A DNA stretch of 64,000 bases. Origin: CAWEFA01 sp963808135 (GTDB lineage Bacteria > Bacteroidota > Bacteroidia > Bacteroidales > DTGW01). The position numbers and the translations under genes are program-made. Location of the stretch: the NCBI GenBank assembly GCA_963808135.1, contig CAWEFA010000078.1, positions 1 to 64,000 of the forward strand, read 5' to 3'. This document shows, one piece after another, positions 9,019 to 18,377 of this stretch (within the stretch, counting starts at the first letter, position 1; every line of letters starts with the position of its first letter). The notes below the pieces were generated by a model. It saw only the letters and a program-made list of their open reading frames with translations. It did not search any database and had not been told where the DNA came from.

Positions 9019-10651
9019 ATGTCAGCTGCTAAACAGACTCCTAGGCAGAAAATGATAGGAATGATGTACCTTGTATTGACAGCTTTGCTGGCGCTCAATG
9101 TACAAAAAGAAGTTCTAAATGCATTTGTTATTGTTGACGAAGGTTTAACAAAAATGAACGAAAATTATTACAATAATAATAAAGACCTGTATGCTGCTTT
9201 TGACATTGCAGTTGCGGAAAAGCCGAAAAAGGCCAAGCAATATCGTGATATTGCCTGGAAAGTCAGGGATAAGGCCAATGACCTTTATAAGCAGATACAG
9301 GATTTAAAAATTAAAATTGTAAATAAATCCGAAGGAAAAAACAATAAAGCCGTTGAAGGAAATATAATAATCCCGATGAATATAGGAAGTAAGGAAAATA
9401 CCGATAAGCCGGCAGAAATTATGATAGTTGAAGGGAATGGTAAGAAATTAAGATCAGATTTAGAGAGTTATAGAAAATTTTTACTTGAAAATATTGACCC
9501 AAAGGCAGAAATTATAGTTAACTCCATAAAAAAAGGATTAAATACAGAAGATCCGGCAGCAAAAGGGGGCAAAACAGAATCTTGGGAAAGCGAACATTTC
9601 GAGCACCTGCCATTAATTGGTGTAACTACTATAATGAGTGGGTTACAGGCAAATGTTAGAAATGCAGAATCTGATATGTTAAGATATTTATTGACAATGA
9701 TAGATAAAGGCACATTTAAATTTACCGATATTGATGCAATTGTAATCCATAATTCAAATTACATAATAAAAGGCACTAATTATGCTGCAAAAATTTTTCT
9801 TGCAGCATACGATAAAAAACAAAATCCTGAAATATTTTTAGGGCCTTATGATTCAACTTTAAATAAAGATGATGGAACGTACACTTATCATAAGAAAGTT
9901 GGGTATAATTATGATACTTCTATAACTGTTTCAGAGGGGAAAGGCATTTACTCAAAAATTGGTACTACAGTAGGTAGCTATAAATGGAGTGGCTTAATTA
10001 GGTTAAAAGCTCCTGGAGGCGCTGAAGATATATGGAAGCCATTTAGGGAGGAGTACCAGGTTGCAGAGCCAATGCTGGTAGTATCGCCAACAAAAATGAA
10101 TGTGTTTTATATGGGGGTAGATAACCCTGTCGAACATATCTGTTCCAGGCATTCCGGCTGATAAAATTATAGCTTCAATAAATAATGGGACAATTAAAAT
10201 GGTCGGCAAAGGCAGTTATATTGTTAACCCTGCGAGGCTCGGACAAAATGCCGATGTTTCAGTATTAGCTGAAATAGAAAAAACAAAACGTAATTTAGGC
10301 AGTAAAACATTCAGGGTTCGAATTGTTCCTGATCCGGTAGCAAAAGTTGCAGGAATAAAAGGAAGCGGCGGTATTGACAGATCAGTACTGCTCGCCCAGG
10401 CCGGGGTTGTTGCCGAAATGGAGAATTTTGAATTCGATCTTTCGTTTAGAGTAATTGAATTTACTGTTTCAACGGTTGTCGGTGGTTTTACCACTGATAA
10501 ATACGTCAAATCGAATAGATTTTCAACAGAGCAAATGAATCTTATAAAACAAACAAGCAAAGGACAAAAAGTTTACATTGAAGGAATACACGCAATAGGG
10601 CCTGATGGAACAACAAGACAATTAGGTTCAATAGCATTAACTATAAAATAA
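9019..10651 (+). CDS. gldM: GldM/PorM T9SS motor shaft, interrupted by one frameshift
   Basis: One transmembrane helix (MIGMMYLVLTALLALNV, residues 12-28) preceded by Arg9 (TPRQKM) starts a long periplasmic protein, matching GldM, which crosses the periplasm to couple the GldL motor to the GldK/GldN ring. The frame breaks at base 10135. Dropping that single C gives DNPVEISVPGIPADKII, which joins the two open frames (9019-10161 and 10199-10651) into 543 residues, the normal family length. Both halves are well conserved and the neighbours are intact, so a sequencing insertion is more likely than a true mutant. If the shift is real, the last third of the shaft is lost and secretion should fail. 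Confidence 0.9.
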
Positions 10652-10668
10652 CTTAAAATTATATAATA

Positions 10669-11529
10669 ATGAAAAAAGCATTATTATTTGCAATCGGGTT
10701 ATCGTTTATGTCTGGCAATTATAAATTGCAGGCTCAAGATAACATGACTGAAGTATATGTCAAAGAACATATCCCAAATAAAAAACCTGTGCCTTACCCA
10801 TATATCAGGGAAGCTGATGTGATGTGGGCAAAGATAATCTGGAGGGTAGTTGATTTAAGGGAAAAAATAAACTTGCCCCTTTATTACCCGCTTAAACCGA
10901 TCGACAATAGGTTAAACCTTATAACTCTATTGCTTTATGGCATAGACAATGAAGGTTTAACTGCTTACAGCACCGACGATCCTTTGAATGAGTTTAAAGT
11001 TCCGTTGACAAAAGAAGCTGTTGACATTGCTATGGGCGCTAAAACGGATACAATAAAAGTTCCCGATCCGACGACAGGGCAGATTGAAACAAGAATTGTT
11101 AAGAAAGACCGCCAGGTAGAGGAGATTAAGCAAGTATTAATTAAAGAAAAATGGTATTTTGACAAGCAACACTCGACAATGCAGGTTAGAATTTTGGGAT
11201 TGTGTCCGATTTTAGTATCATTCAGGGAAGATCAAGCCGGTAATCCAACCGATGAACTGGAAAAGAGAAAAACATTCTGGATATACTACCCGGAAGCAAG
11301 ACATATTCTTGCAAACCATGAAATTTATAATCGTAACAACGATGCACAGCATATTTCGTTTGACGATTTATTCCTGCAAAGAAGGTTTAATAGCTTTGTA
11401 TTCCAGGAATCCAATGTTTATAATAACAGGTCAATTAGGGATTATGCATCGGGAGTTGAAACACTTTATGAATCAGAAAGAATAAAAGAATCGTTGTTTA
11501 ATATGGAACATGATTTATGGGAATATTAA
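10669..11529 (+). CDS. gldN: GldN/PorN T9SS ring component
   Basis: A 286-residue protein with a signal peptide (MKKALLFAIGLSF..QAQ), followed by sequence typical of GldN/PorN: YPYIREADVMWAKIIWRVVDLREKINLPLYYP, written here only as landmarks (YIREADVMWAKIIWR; NLPLYYPL), then QVLIKEKWYFDKQHSTMQVR and TFWIYYPEARHILA. GldN binds GldK to make the periplasmic ring and contacts the end of GldM. It is the last gene of the porP-gldKLMN run, 17 bases after gldM, and ends at a terminator shared with the convergent infB. Confidence 0.95.
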   Translation: MKKALLFAIGLSFMSGNYKLQAQDNMTEVYVKEHIPNKKPVPYPYIREADVMWAKIIWRVVDLREKINLPLYYPLKPIDNRLNLITLLLYGIDNEGLTAYSTDDPLNEFKVPLTKEAVDIAMGAKTDTIKVPDPTTGQIETRIVKKDRQVEEIKQVLIKEKWYFDKQHSTMQVRILGLCPILVSFREDQAGNPTDELEKRKTFWIYYPEARHILANHEIYNRNNDAQHISFDDLFLQRRFNSFVFQESNVYNNRSIRDYASGVETLYESERIKESLFNMEHDLWEY

Positions 11530-11548
11530 CAATAGCTCTTATATAAAT

Positions 11549-11580
11549 AAAAAAAGCTCTCAGAAACGAGGGCTTTTTTA
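11549..11580. terminator. Bidirectional intrinsic terminator between gldN and infB
   Basis: AGCTCTC and GAGGGCT pair across a six-base loop, flanked by an A run on the left and a T run on the right. It therefore serves gldN rightwards and infB leftwards. It lies in the short gap between two convergent genes. Confidence 0.8.
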
Positions 11581-11595
11581 TTTTGTTTTTGGTTG

Positions 11596-14544
11596 CTATA
11601 GCTTTTTCTTAACTTCTGTTTCTTTAAAACCTTCTATAATATCTCCAACCTTAATATCGTTAAAGTTTTCAATATTTAAACCACAATCTTGTCCTGATAC
11701 AACTTCTTTAACCTCATCCTTAAACCGCTTTAATGTATCCAAATTACCTGTATAAACTACTATTCCATCGCGTATGGCACGAACTTTAGCATCATGTTGC
11801 AATTTGCCTTCCTTCACAATGCAACCGGCAATAGTTCCAACTTTTGTTATTTTAAATATTTCTTTTACTTCAAGGGTTGCTGTAATTTCTTCTTTAATTT
11901 CGGGAGAAAGCATACCTTCCATAGCATCCTTAATTTCTTCAATGGCGTTGTAAATAACAGAATAAAGACGAATTTCAATTTGCTCTTTCTCGGCTAATTT
12001 ACGGGCATTTAATGAAGGACGAACCTGGAACCCAATTATAATAGCATTTGATGCGGCTGCTAAAAGAATATCCGATTCTGAAATTTGCCCTACAGCTTTA
12101 TGGATTATATTGACCTGTATTTCGGGCGTCGAAAGCTTAATTAAAGAATCGGAAAGCGCTTCTACTGAACCATCAACATCGCCTTTGACAATGATGTTAA
12201 GTTCTTTAAAACTTCCAATTGCAATGCGGCGGCCAATTTCATCAAGGGTAATATGCTTCTTGGTACGTAAACCTTGTTCACGTTGAAGTTGTTCGCGTTT
12301 TGTTGCAATATCTTTTGCTTCTTTTTCGTCATTAAGCACATGAAATTCATCACCTGCCTGGGGAGCGCCGTTTAAACCCAACATAAGGACTGGCGTTGCA
12401 GGGCTTGCATTGTCGATTCTTTTACCTCTTTCATTGTACATTGCTTTTATACGTCCAAGTTGTGTACCTGCCAAAACTAAATCGCCTATTTTTAGTGTGC
12501 CGGATTCAACAAGCACAGTGGCCACATATCCACGACCTTTGTCAAGTGATGATTCAATAACCGTTCCTTTGGCATTACGATTCGGGTTGGCTTTTAAATC
12601 CAGCATTTCAGCTTCAAGAAGTACTTTCTCAAGAAGTTTGTCAACATTCAAACCGCTTTTTGCAGATATTTCCTGCGACTGGTATTTACCACCCCAGTCT
12701 TCAACCAATAAATTCATAGTTGCAAGTTCTTCTTTAATTTTATCAGGATTAGCGGTGGGTTTATCAATTTTATTTATGGCAAACACTAATGGAACACCTG
12801 CTGCCTGGGCATGATTGATGGCTTCGCGGGTTTGTGGCATTACCCCGTCGTCGGCAGCAACTACAATTATTGCAACGTCGGTAACTTTGGCGCCTCGGGC
12901 ACGCATTGCTGTGAAGGCTTCGTGGCCTGGGGTATCAAGGAAAGTAATCATCCGTTTGTCGTCAATTCTAACGCTGTATGCCCCTATATGTTGGGTAATT
13001 CCGCCAGCTTCCCCTGCAACAACATTTGTGTTTCGGATGAAATCAAGAAGTTTGGTTTTTCCATGATCTACATGTCCCATTACTGTTACAATTGGTGGGC
13101 GCGGTCTTAAATCTTCTGCTTTATCTTCTTCTTCCTCTTCTATCGCTTCAATGATATCAACACTTACAAATTCAACTTTATAGTTGCACTCTTCAGCTAA
13201 AAGAACAATAGTTTCGGCATCGAGGCGTTGGTTTATTGAAACAAATAAACCGAGGCTCATACATATTGATATAAGCTGTGTAGCGGGAACATTCATCATT
13301 GTTGCCAGTTCGTTTACTGTAACGAATTCCGTAACTTTTAAAATAGATTTTTCCTTTTCCTGGCGTTCTAATTCTTCTGTTTGCTTTTGACTTATGGCTT
13401 CGCGTTTTTCACGACGATATTTAGCAGCTTTCGATTTTCCTTTAAAAGTTAACCTGGCAAGTGTATCTTTAATTTGTTTTTGAACATCTTCTTCACTAAC
13501 TTCCTGACGAAAAGCCCTCTTAACTTTTTTAGTATCCTTTTTACCTTTCAAATCTCTTGCGCCTTCTTGACCTTTTTCTGCAACGCTGATTTTTTGCCCT
13601 TCAGGTTTTATGCGCCTCCGTCTTTTCTTTTTAAAACGATCCGAACTTAAATCGCTGGAAGAAGCAACCAGTTTCTTTCGTTCTTCTTTTTCGGGTGGAA
13701 GGTCAATTTTACCGACAACTGTAGGGCCTGATAATTTTTGAGCATTGGCACGGATAATATCTTCTTTCCCTTTGGGTTTTGGAGTACTTGAAGTTTTTTC
13801 TTGAATTTCGGTCTCAACATTTTCAGGTTCTACCAAATTAATAGTGGACTCTATTTGTTTGCTTTCTTGTTGTTTTTTTTCTAATTCTCTTTCTTTACGT
13901 GATTTTTTTGGAGGCCTTGTACGCAAATTCATTGAATCGAGGTCGATTTTACCAACTATTTTGGGCTGTTCAATTTCTCCAGGTAATTCAACTGGTATAT
14001 CTACTTCCTGTTCTTCAATTGTTTGTGATCTCGAAGTTTTTTTAGGTTTCTTTTTTGTTGACTGATCATCGATTTTCTCCTTAATTGATTCAGCTTCTGA
14101 AATCTTTTCTTTAGTTTTCTGAGGTTTTGTAGTTTTATCTGGAATTTCTTCTTCGATATTTAATGGAACTTTTATGCCGCTTTTTTCCCTGATTTCTTCC
14201 ATTTCTTTTAACGACATTCCCAAGCGGGCTTCTTTAAGCAGAACTTCATCATCAATGTCGGCTTCTTCATCTTCAGCCGGATGCGTTTTTTCAATATCCT
14301 GTATGGTTATCGTTTCTTTTTTATCACGAAAAGATTGTAAATTCAGTTTTTCCGACTCCTTTTTTGCATTAATTTCCGAGCTGTACTCTTTTTCAAGTAC
14401 AACTACAATATCTTGGGAAACTTTAGTGTTGGGGTTATTTTCCACTTTGAATCCTTTCTTTTTAAGAAATTCAACAATTGTGGTTATGCCAACATTAAAT
14501 TCTTTAGCTAATTTACTAAGTCGCGTGGCTTTCTGATCGTTCAT
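11596..14544 (-). CDS. infB: Translation initiation factor IF-2
   Basis: A 982-residue IF-2, the GTPase that brings initiator tRNA to the ribosome. The N-terminus has the IF2_N helix (TRLSKLAKEFNVGITTIVEF). A long Lys/Glu-rich, poorly conserved linker (residues about 60-380) follows, then a second IF2_N-like segment (VNELATMMNVPATQLIS). The G domain starts near residue 490 with GHVDHGKT, then DTPGHEAF, NKIDKP and SAKSG. The C-terminal beta barrels and initiator-tRNA-binding domain complete it. Family position: third gene of rimP-nusA-infB, read leftwards, 67 bases after nusA. It is intact, unlike several neighbours. Confidence 0.97.
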   Translation of the reverse strand: MNDQKATRLSKLAKEFNVGITTIVEFLKKKGFKVENNPNTKVSQDIVVVLEKEYSSEINAKKESEKLNLQSFRDKKETITIQDIEKTHPAEDEEADIDDEVLLKEARLGMSLKEMEEIREKSGIKVPLNIEEEIPDKTTKPQKTKEKISEAESIKEKIDDQSTKKKPKKTSRSQTIEEQEVDIPVELPGEIEQPKIVGKIDLDSMNLRTRPPKKSRKERELEKKQQESKQIESTINLVEPENVETEIQEKTSSTPKPKGKEDIIRANAQKLSGPTVVGKIDLPPEKEERKKLVASSSDLSSDRFKKKRRRRIKPEGQKISVAEKGQEGARDLKGKKDTKKVKRAFRQEVSEEDVQKQIKDTLARLTFKGKSKAAKYRREKREAISQKQTEELERQEKEKSILKVTEFVTVNELATMMNVPATQLISICMSLGLFVSINQRLDAETIVLLAEECNYKVEFVSVDIIEAIEEEEEDKAEDLRPRPPIVTVMGHVDHGKTKLLDFIRNTNVVAGEAGGITQHIGAYSVRIDDKRMITFLDTPGHEAFTAMRARGAKVTDVAIIVVAADDGVMPQTREAINHAQAAGVPLVFAINKIDKPTANPDKIKEELATMNLLVEDWGGKYQSQEISAKSGLNVDKLLEKVLLEAEMLDLKANPNRNAKGTVIESSLDKGRGYVATVLVESGTLKIGDLVLAGTQLGRIKAMYNERGKRIDNASPATPVLMLGLNGAPQAGDEFHVLNDEKEAKDIATKREQLQREQGLRTKKHITLDEIGRRIAIGSFKELNIIVKGDVDGSVEALSDSLIKLSTPEIQVNIIHKAVGQISESDILLAAASNAIIIGFQVRPSLNARKLAEKEQIEIRLYSVIYNAIEEIKDAMEGMLSPEIKEEITATLEVKEIFKITKVGTIAGCIVKEGKLQHDAKVRAIRDGIVVYTGNLDTLKRFKDEVKEVVSGQDCGLNIENFNDIKVGDIIEGFKETEVKKKL

Positions 14545-14611
14545 ATTTCTTCTTCACATTATAAAGTCCTATTTTCTAAAATATTGTTAAAAATACAATG
14601 AAGTTTATTAT

Positions 14612-15848
14612 TTATTCGAATTCTGCCTTTAAAATTTTCATTACTTCTTTAATTGTCTCTTCTTCCAAATCGGTGCGCTTTACAAGTTCGTCAACACTGA
14701 GTTCTAAAACACTTTTAGCTGTATCGCAACCTATTGTTTTTAATTCATCGATAATCCAGTCTTCAATTTCATCAACAAATTCATCAAGGTTAACATCTTC
14801 ATCGTCTTCTTCCGATTCGCGGTATACATCAATTTCGAACCCGGTAAGTTGGCTGGCAAGTTTAATATTCAGCCCTCCTTTGCCTATTGCGAGAGATACT
14901 TCTTTTGGGTTTAGATAAACGTTTGCTTTTTTGGCCGGCTCGTTAATTTTAATAGAAGAGATTTTTGCAGGGCTAAGCGCGCGCGTGATAAAGAGACTGA
15001 ATGTTGTTTGTAAAGTTTATTACGTCTATATTTTCGTTGCGCAATTCCCTTACTATTCCGTGGATGCGGGAACCTTTCATGCCTACGCATGCGCCAACCG
15101 GATCGATACGTTCATCGTATGATTCAACTGCAACTTTGGCGCGTTCTCCGGGAATACGGACAATATTTTTAATTGTGATAAGACCATCGAATATTTCCGG
15201 CACTTCAAGTTCAAATAGCCTTTCGAGAAACACAGACGAGGTTCGAGACAAAATAATCAAGGGGCTGTTATTTCTCATTTCCACTTTAACAACAACTGCC
15301 CTGATAGAGTCGCCTTTGCGGAAATAATCTGAAGGTATTTGTTCGGTTTTAGGAAGTATTAATTCATTGCCTTCGTCGTCAAGTACAAGTATTTCCTTTT
15401 TCCAAACCTGGTAAACTTCACCTGTAACTATTTCGCCTATCCTGTCCTTATATTTTCCAAAAATATTGCCTTTTTCGAGTTCCATTATACGCGAACTGAG
15501 GTTTTGCCGTAAAGCTAAGATAGCCCGGCGTCCAAAACTTGCAAGTTTAACTTCGTCGGTAACATCTTCCCCAACTTCGTAATCATCGTCAATTTTTTTA
15601 GCTTCGGATAATGGAATCTGTATATTGGCATCTTCAACTTCCCCGTCTTTTACGACGTGGCGGTTACGCAATATTTCAAAATCGCCTTTATCAATGTTAA
15701 TGATAACATCGAAATTATCTTCACTGCCGAAATGTTTTAGTAACATTCCCTTGAAAACATCTTCCAATACCCGCATCATTGTTGCCCTGTCAATACTTTT
15801 CAGTTCCTTGAATTCTGAAAAAGTTTCAATTAAATTTAAATTTTCCAT
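14612..15848 (-). CDS. nusA: Transcription termination/antitermination factor NusA, one frameshift
   Basis: NusA binds RNA polymerase and nascent RNA and modulates pausing, termination and antitermination. The N-terminal domain begins MENLNLIETFSEFKE. S1 and KH segments follow (YDERIDPVGACVGMKGSRI). The frame then breaks at 14996: removing one base (A on the plus strand, T in the gene) restores NNIQLFITRALSPAKI. The reading then continues through the second KH domain (AIGKGGLNIKLA) and an acidic tail to the stop at 14612-14614, giving 411 residues, normal for Bacteroidota. Because nusA is generally essential and both parts are conserved, I read this as a sequencing insertion. Confidence 0.92.
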
Positions 15849-15868
15849 ATAGGATTTGTTAAGGTATT

Positions 15869-16336
15869 TTATTTAAATGATAATAATAATTTTGTGCTCT
15901 TTATATTTTCAAAACTTATAAAATGATTTTCGATAGTCTTTTGTTTCTTTTTGTCAGCTTTTTGTTTAAGGTTAATTTCAACTTCAACATTAATGCCTTT
16001 TTCGTCGACCGATTTTAATTTGGCTTTCGTTTTTATCCCGGTTTTAAAAAGAACTTCAACATCATTGCCGATATTTTTCTGATATTGTTGTAAAACCCTG
16101 AACGGGTTGGTTAAACCGGGCGATGTTACTTCAAGGTCATAATCTTCATCATCGCGGTTTAGGCTTGATTCGATTGTTCTGCTAATTTCAGCGCACTTAT
16201 CAATAGCAATACCTTTATAATCATCAACAATGACATTTATTTTGTTGCCTGGTTTTACAGAAACATCTACAATAAATTGATTGTCCCTATCAATGCAGCT
16301 TTCAACAATTGCCTGTATGTGCTTTTTTGTTATCAT
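15869..16336 (-). CDS. rimP: Ribosome maturation factor RimP
   Basis: A 155-residue RimP, needed for 30S subunit maturation. Visible family features are the N-terminal half with DNQFIVDVSVKPGNKINVIVDD, recorded here through the landmarks FIVDVSVKPGNK and AIDKCAEISRTIESSL, then the signature DYDLEVTSPGLTNPF (family EVSSPGLDRPL). A C-terminal SH3-like domain follows. It is directly upstream of nusA and infB, the classical operon order. Confidence 0.93.
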   Translation of the reverse strand: MITKKHIQAIVESCIDRDNQFIVDVSVKPGNKINVIVDDYKGIAIDKCAEISRTIESSLNRDDEDYDLEVTSPGLTNPFRVLQQYQKNIGNDVEVLFKTGIKTKAKLKSVDEKGINVEVEINLKQKADKKKQKTIENHFISFENIKSTKLLLSFK

Positions 16337-16354
16337 AAAAATTTTAGCAACAAA

Positions 16355-16376
16355 ATAGGGGACTTTTGTCCCCTAT
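16355..16376 (-). terminator. Perfect hairpin in the rfbB-rimP gap (terminator or leader)
   Basis: ATAGGGGAC and GTCCCCTAT form a perfect 9-bp stem around a TTTT loop. In the minus direction the stem is followed by TTTTG, so it can end rfbB transcription. It lies only 19 bases ahead of the rimP start, so it could equally act as a 5' leader structure of the rimP-nusA-infB transcript. Confidence 0.55.
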
Positions 16377-16473
16377 AACCTAAATCGTGTATCCAATCGG
16401 CGGTAAAATTATAAAAATTTTGGTATAAAATGCAAATTTTTATCGAAATTACTAAATACCAGTGATATAAAAT

Positions 16474-17529
16474 TTATCTTTTTAAATATTGGCTCTCGTA
16501 ATATTTCTCATAGTCCTTTGAAATAACATTATTGAGCCATTTTTCATTAGCAAGGTACCAATCGACTGTTTGATTGAGGCCTTCTTCAAATTTTAACGAT
16601 GGCTTCCATTGAAGCTCGCGTTGTATTTTGGATGAATCGATTGCATAACGCTTATCATGGCCGGCGCGGTCTTTTACAAAAGTAATCAGTTCTGCCGACG
16701 TGCCGGGTTTCCGATTAAGCTTGCTGTCCATAATTTTGCATAGCAACCGGATAAGGTCAATATTTTTCCATTCATTGTTTCCGCCTATGTTATAAGTTTC
16801 GCCTGTTTTGCCCTGGTGAAAAATTAAATCAATTGCTTTTGCATGATCTATTACGTATAACCAGTCGCGGATATTCTCGCCTTTTCCGTAAATAGGAAGG
16901 GGCTGGTTATTTTTGATATTGTTTATTGAAAGCGGAATAAGTTTTTCGGGAAACTGGTTTGGCCCGTAATTGTTCGAGCAATTCGATATTACAATCGGAA
17001 GTTTGTAAGTATGGTAAAAAGCCCTTACAAGATGATCGGAGCTTGCCTTTGAAGCTGAATAAGGGCTGCGCGGATCGTAAGCTGTAGTTTCAGTAAAAAA
17101 ACCATTGCTTTCTAAAGAACCATAAACTTCATCGGTAGAGATATGATAGAATCGTTTGTTCTCAAAATTATTTTTCCAATTATCCAATGCAACATTCAAC
17201 AATACCGTAGTACCGAGAATATTGGTTTTTATAAAAGCCATAGGATCGGAGATTGAGCGGTCTACATGCGATTCGGCTGCAAGGTGTATTATACCGTCAA
17301 ATTTATACTTTGAAAAAAGTTCATTAATGTGATTCGAATCGGTAATGTCGGCTTTTTCAAAAATATAGTTTGGCTTTGAATCAACATCGGTTAAATTTTC
17401 AAGATTTCCGGCATAGGTAAGCTTATCGAGGTTAACTATCCTGTATTCGGGATATTTGTTAACGAACAACCTTACAACATGCGAGCCGATAAACCCTGCG
17501 CCCCCCGTAATTAAAATGGTTTTATTCAT
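16474..17529 (-). CDS. rfbB: dTDP-glucose 4,6-dehydratase
   Basis: A 351-residue extended short-chain dehydrogenase matching RmlB/RfbB, which converts dTDP-glucose to dTDP-4-keto-6-deoxyglucose for rhamnose and other deoxysugars. Seen: NAD-binding GGAGFIGSHVVRLF at the N-terminus, DKLTYAGNLENL, HLAAESHVDRSI, TDEVYG, catalytic YSASK, then NCSNNYGPNQFPEKLIPL and VKDRAGHDKRYAID, all diagnostic for RmlB rather than a generic epimerase. No rmlA, rmlC or rmlD is adjacent. The gene stands upstream of rimP and may serve the polysaccharide cluster further right. Confidence 0.93.
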   Translation of the reverse strand: MNKTILITGGAGFIGSHVVRLFVNKYPEYRIVNLDKLTYAGNLENLTDVDSKPNYIFEKADITDSNHINELFSKYKFDGIIHLAAESHVDRSISDPMAFIKTNILGTTVLLNVALDNWKNNFENKRFYHISTDEVYGSLESNGFFTETTAYDPRSPYSASKASSDHLVRAFYHTYKLPIVISNCSNNYGPNQFPEKLIPLSINNIKNNQPLPIYGKGENIRDWLYVIDHAKAIDLIFHQGKTGETYNIGGNNEWKNIDLIRLLCKIMDSKLNRKPGTSAELITFVKDRAGHDKRYAIDSSKIQRELQWKPSLKFEEGLNQTVDWYLANEKWLNNVISKDYEKYYESQYLKR

Positions 17530-17638
17530 TTATTTTTTTATTGAATACAAACCTACATGAATTTTGGAAAATTCTCAAATGTTGTTTGTGTTTTTGTTTA
17601 GTTAAACCTAAATGGCAAAAAAACGTTATCTTTGTTAT

Positions 17639-17842
17639 ATGAAAGAAACAAAATCAGTAAGGGAACAGATAGGCGAATATATGATTGATATTTCAAAATT
17701 AACCTTTGCTGGTGTTGTATTAAGTACTGTTCTCGAAGTTACTACAAACAAAGGAGTAATATTGCTGAGTGGAGTAATAGCTACATTAAATCTTGCAGTA
17801 ATTGGCATGATATTGTTAAACATTAAAAGCAAAAAACAATGA
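17639..17842 (+). CDS. Small two-helix membrane protein (DUF6722-like)
   Basis: A 67-residue protein from MKETKSVREQIGEYMIDISK. A short amphipathic N-terminus is followed by two hydrophobic stretches (LTFAGVVLSTVLEV and VILLSGVIATLNLAVIGMILL) and a KSKKQ tail. This layout resembles the small DUF6722-type membrane proteins of Bacteroidota; function unknown. An in-frame ATG at 17612 would add MAKKRYLCY. A TATCTTTG box (17627-17634) sits between the two starts, which makes either a leaderless message from the second ATG or a chance match possible. The stop overlaps the start of the next tiny gene. Confidence 0.6.
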   Translation: MKETKSVREQIGEYMIDISKLTFAGVVLSTVLEVTTNKGVILLSGVIATLNLAVIGMILLNIKSKKQ

Positions 17843-17934
17843 TAGCTGAATATTTCTTCATAAGTCTTGCTGTTGTTAGCTTTATTGGATTGATAATAAC
17901 TATCGTCTACAAACACAAAATAGAACATAAGTAA
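17839..17934 (+). CDS. 31-residue single-helix membrane peptide, coupled to upstream gene
   Basis: Short frame with one transmembrane helix (YFFISLAVVSFIGLIITIVY) and a basic tail (KHKIEHK). Its ATG overlaps the stop of the preceding gene in ATGA, the usual signature of translational coupling, so the two probably form a unit. No family is recognised. Pairs like this can be membrane stress peptides or toxin-like, but nothing here decides that. Confidence 0.5.
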   Translation: MIAEYFFISLAVVSFIGLIITIVYKHKIEHK

Positions 17935-18311
17935 ATTTTTGCATTGTTGACCTAAGTTAATACCAGCAAGCATATTTGAGAGCTTTCTCTATTGAGCGAT
18001 GTAGCTAAAACATATATCGTTTCTGCTCGTTTATACTTCTACTATTTTGCTTTACATGAAAATAGGCGGCAACCTATAATGAAATATTCGACGGAGGCAG
18101 AGCCATCCGCCGAACGAAGGTAGGAGGATTGGATTCTTATTTGCTAAATTGCCAAAAAATATCAATCCCCCTGCCCCCTTTTCAAAGGGGGACTTGCTTT
18201 GTTCTTGATTATATGAAGTTTACACATATATTATATCGAACTCACGTTAATCAAGGTGCAGAATAAAAATATTTACAAGAACAAATCGGGAAATAAGCGT
18301 AACCTGAATCC
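17935..18311. other. Gene-free stretch with repeat material
   Basis: No coding frame is convincing. Around 18062-18135 is a GC-rich block (GGCGGCAACC.., GGAGGCAGAGCCATCCGCC) that looks like dispersed intergenic repeat sequence in an otherwise AT-rich context. The 18161-18250 segment belongs to a repeat also present near 63.8 kb and is listed separately. Confidence 0.5.
18161..18250 (+). repeat. C5/G5 palindromic intergenic repeat, partial copy
   Basis: CAATCCCCCTGCCCCCTTTT is followed by CAAAGGGGGA, about 35 bases of AT-rich spacer and TATCGAACTCACGTT. The same arrangement, with CAATCCCCCAGCCCCC and TATCGAACTCATGTT, occurs at 63831-63910. This copy lacks the opposite half found there, so it is a half element. 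Confidence 0.7.
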
Positions 18312-18345
18312 AAAAAAAAAGTGCCCCGAAAGGCACCTTTTTTTT
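18312..18345. terminator. Intrinsic terminator of the Cys/Ser-rich lipoprotein gene
   Basis: GTGCC-CCGAAA-GGCAC forms a compact stem-loop flanked by nine A on the left and eight T on the right. It lies just beyond the minus-strand stop at 18378 and would also stop rightward transcription. Confidence 0.85.
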
Positions 18346-18377
18346 CATTTAAAACTAAAAATCTCATCGAAGTTGGA

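Noticed and set aside
10120..10200. Programmed frameshift in gldM
   Set aside because: No slippery heptamer or downstream pseudoknot is seen, and many unrelated genes in the window show the same kind of one-base shift.
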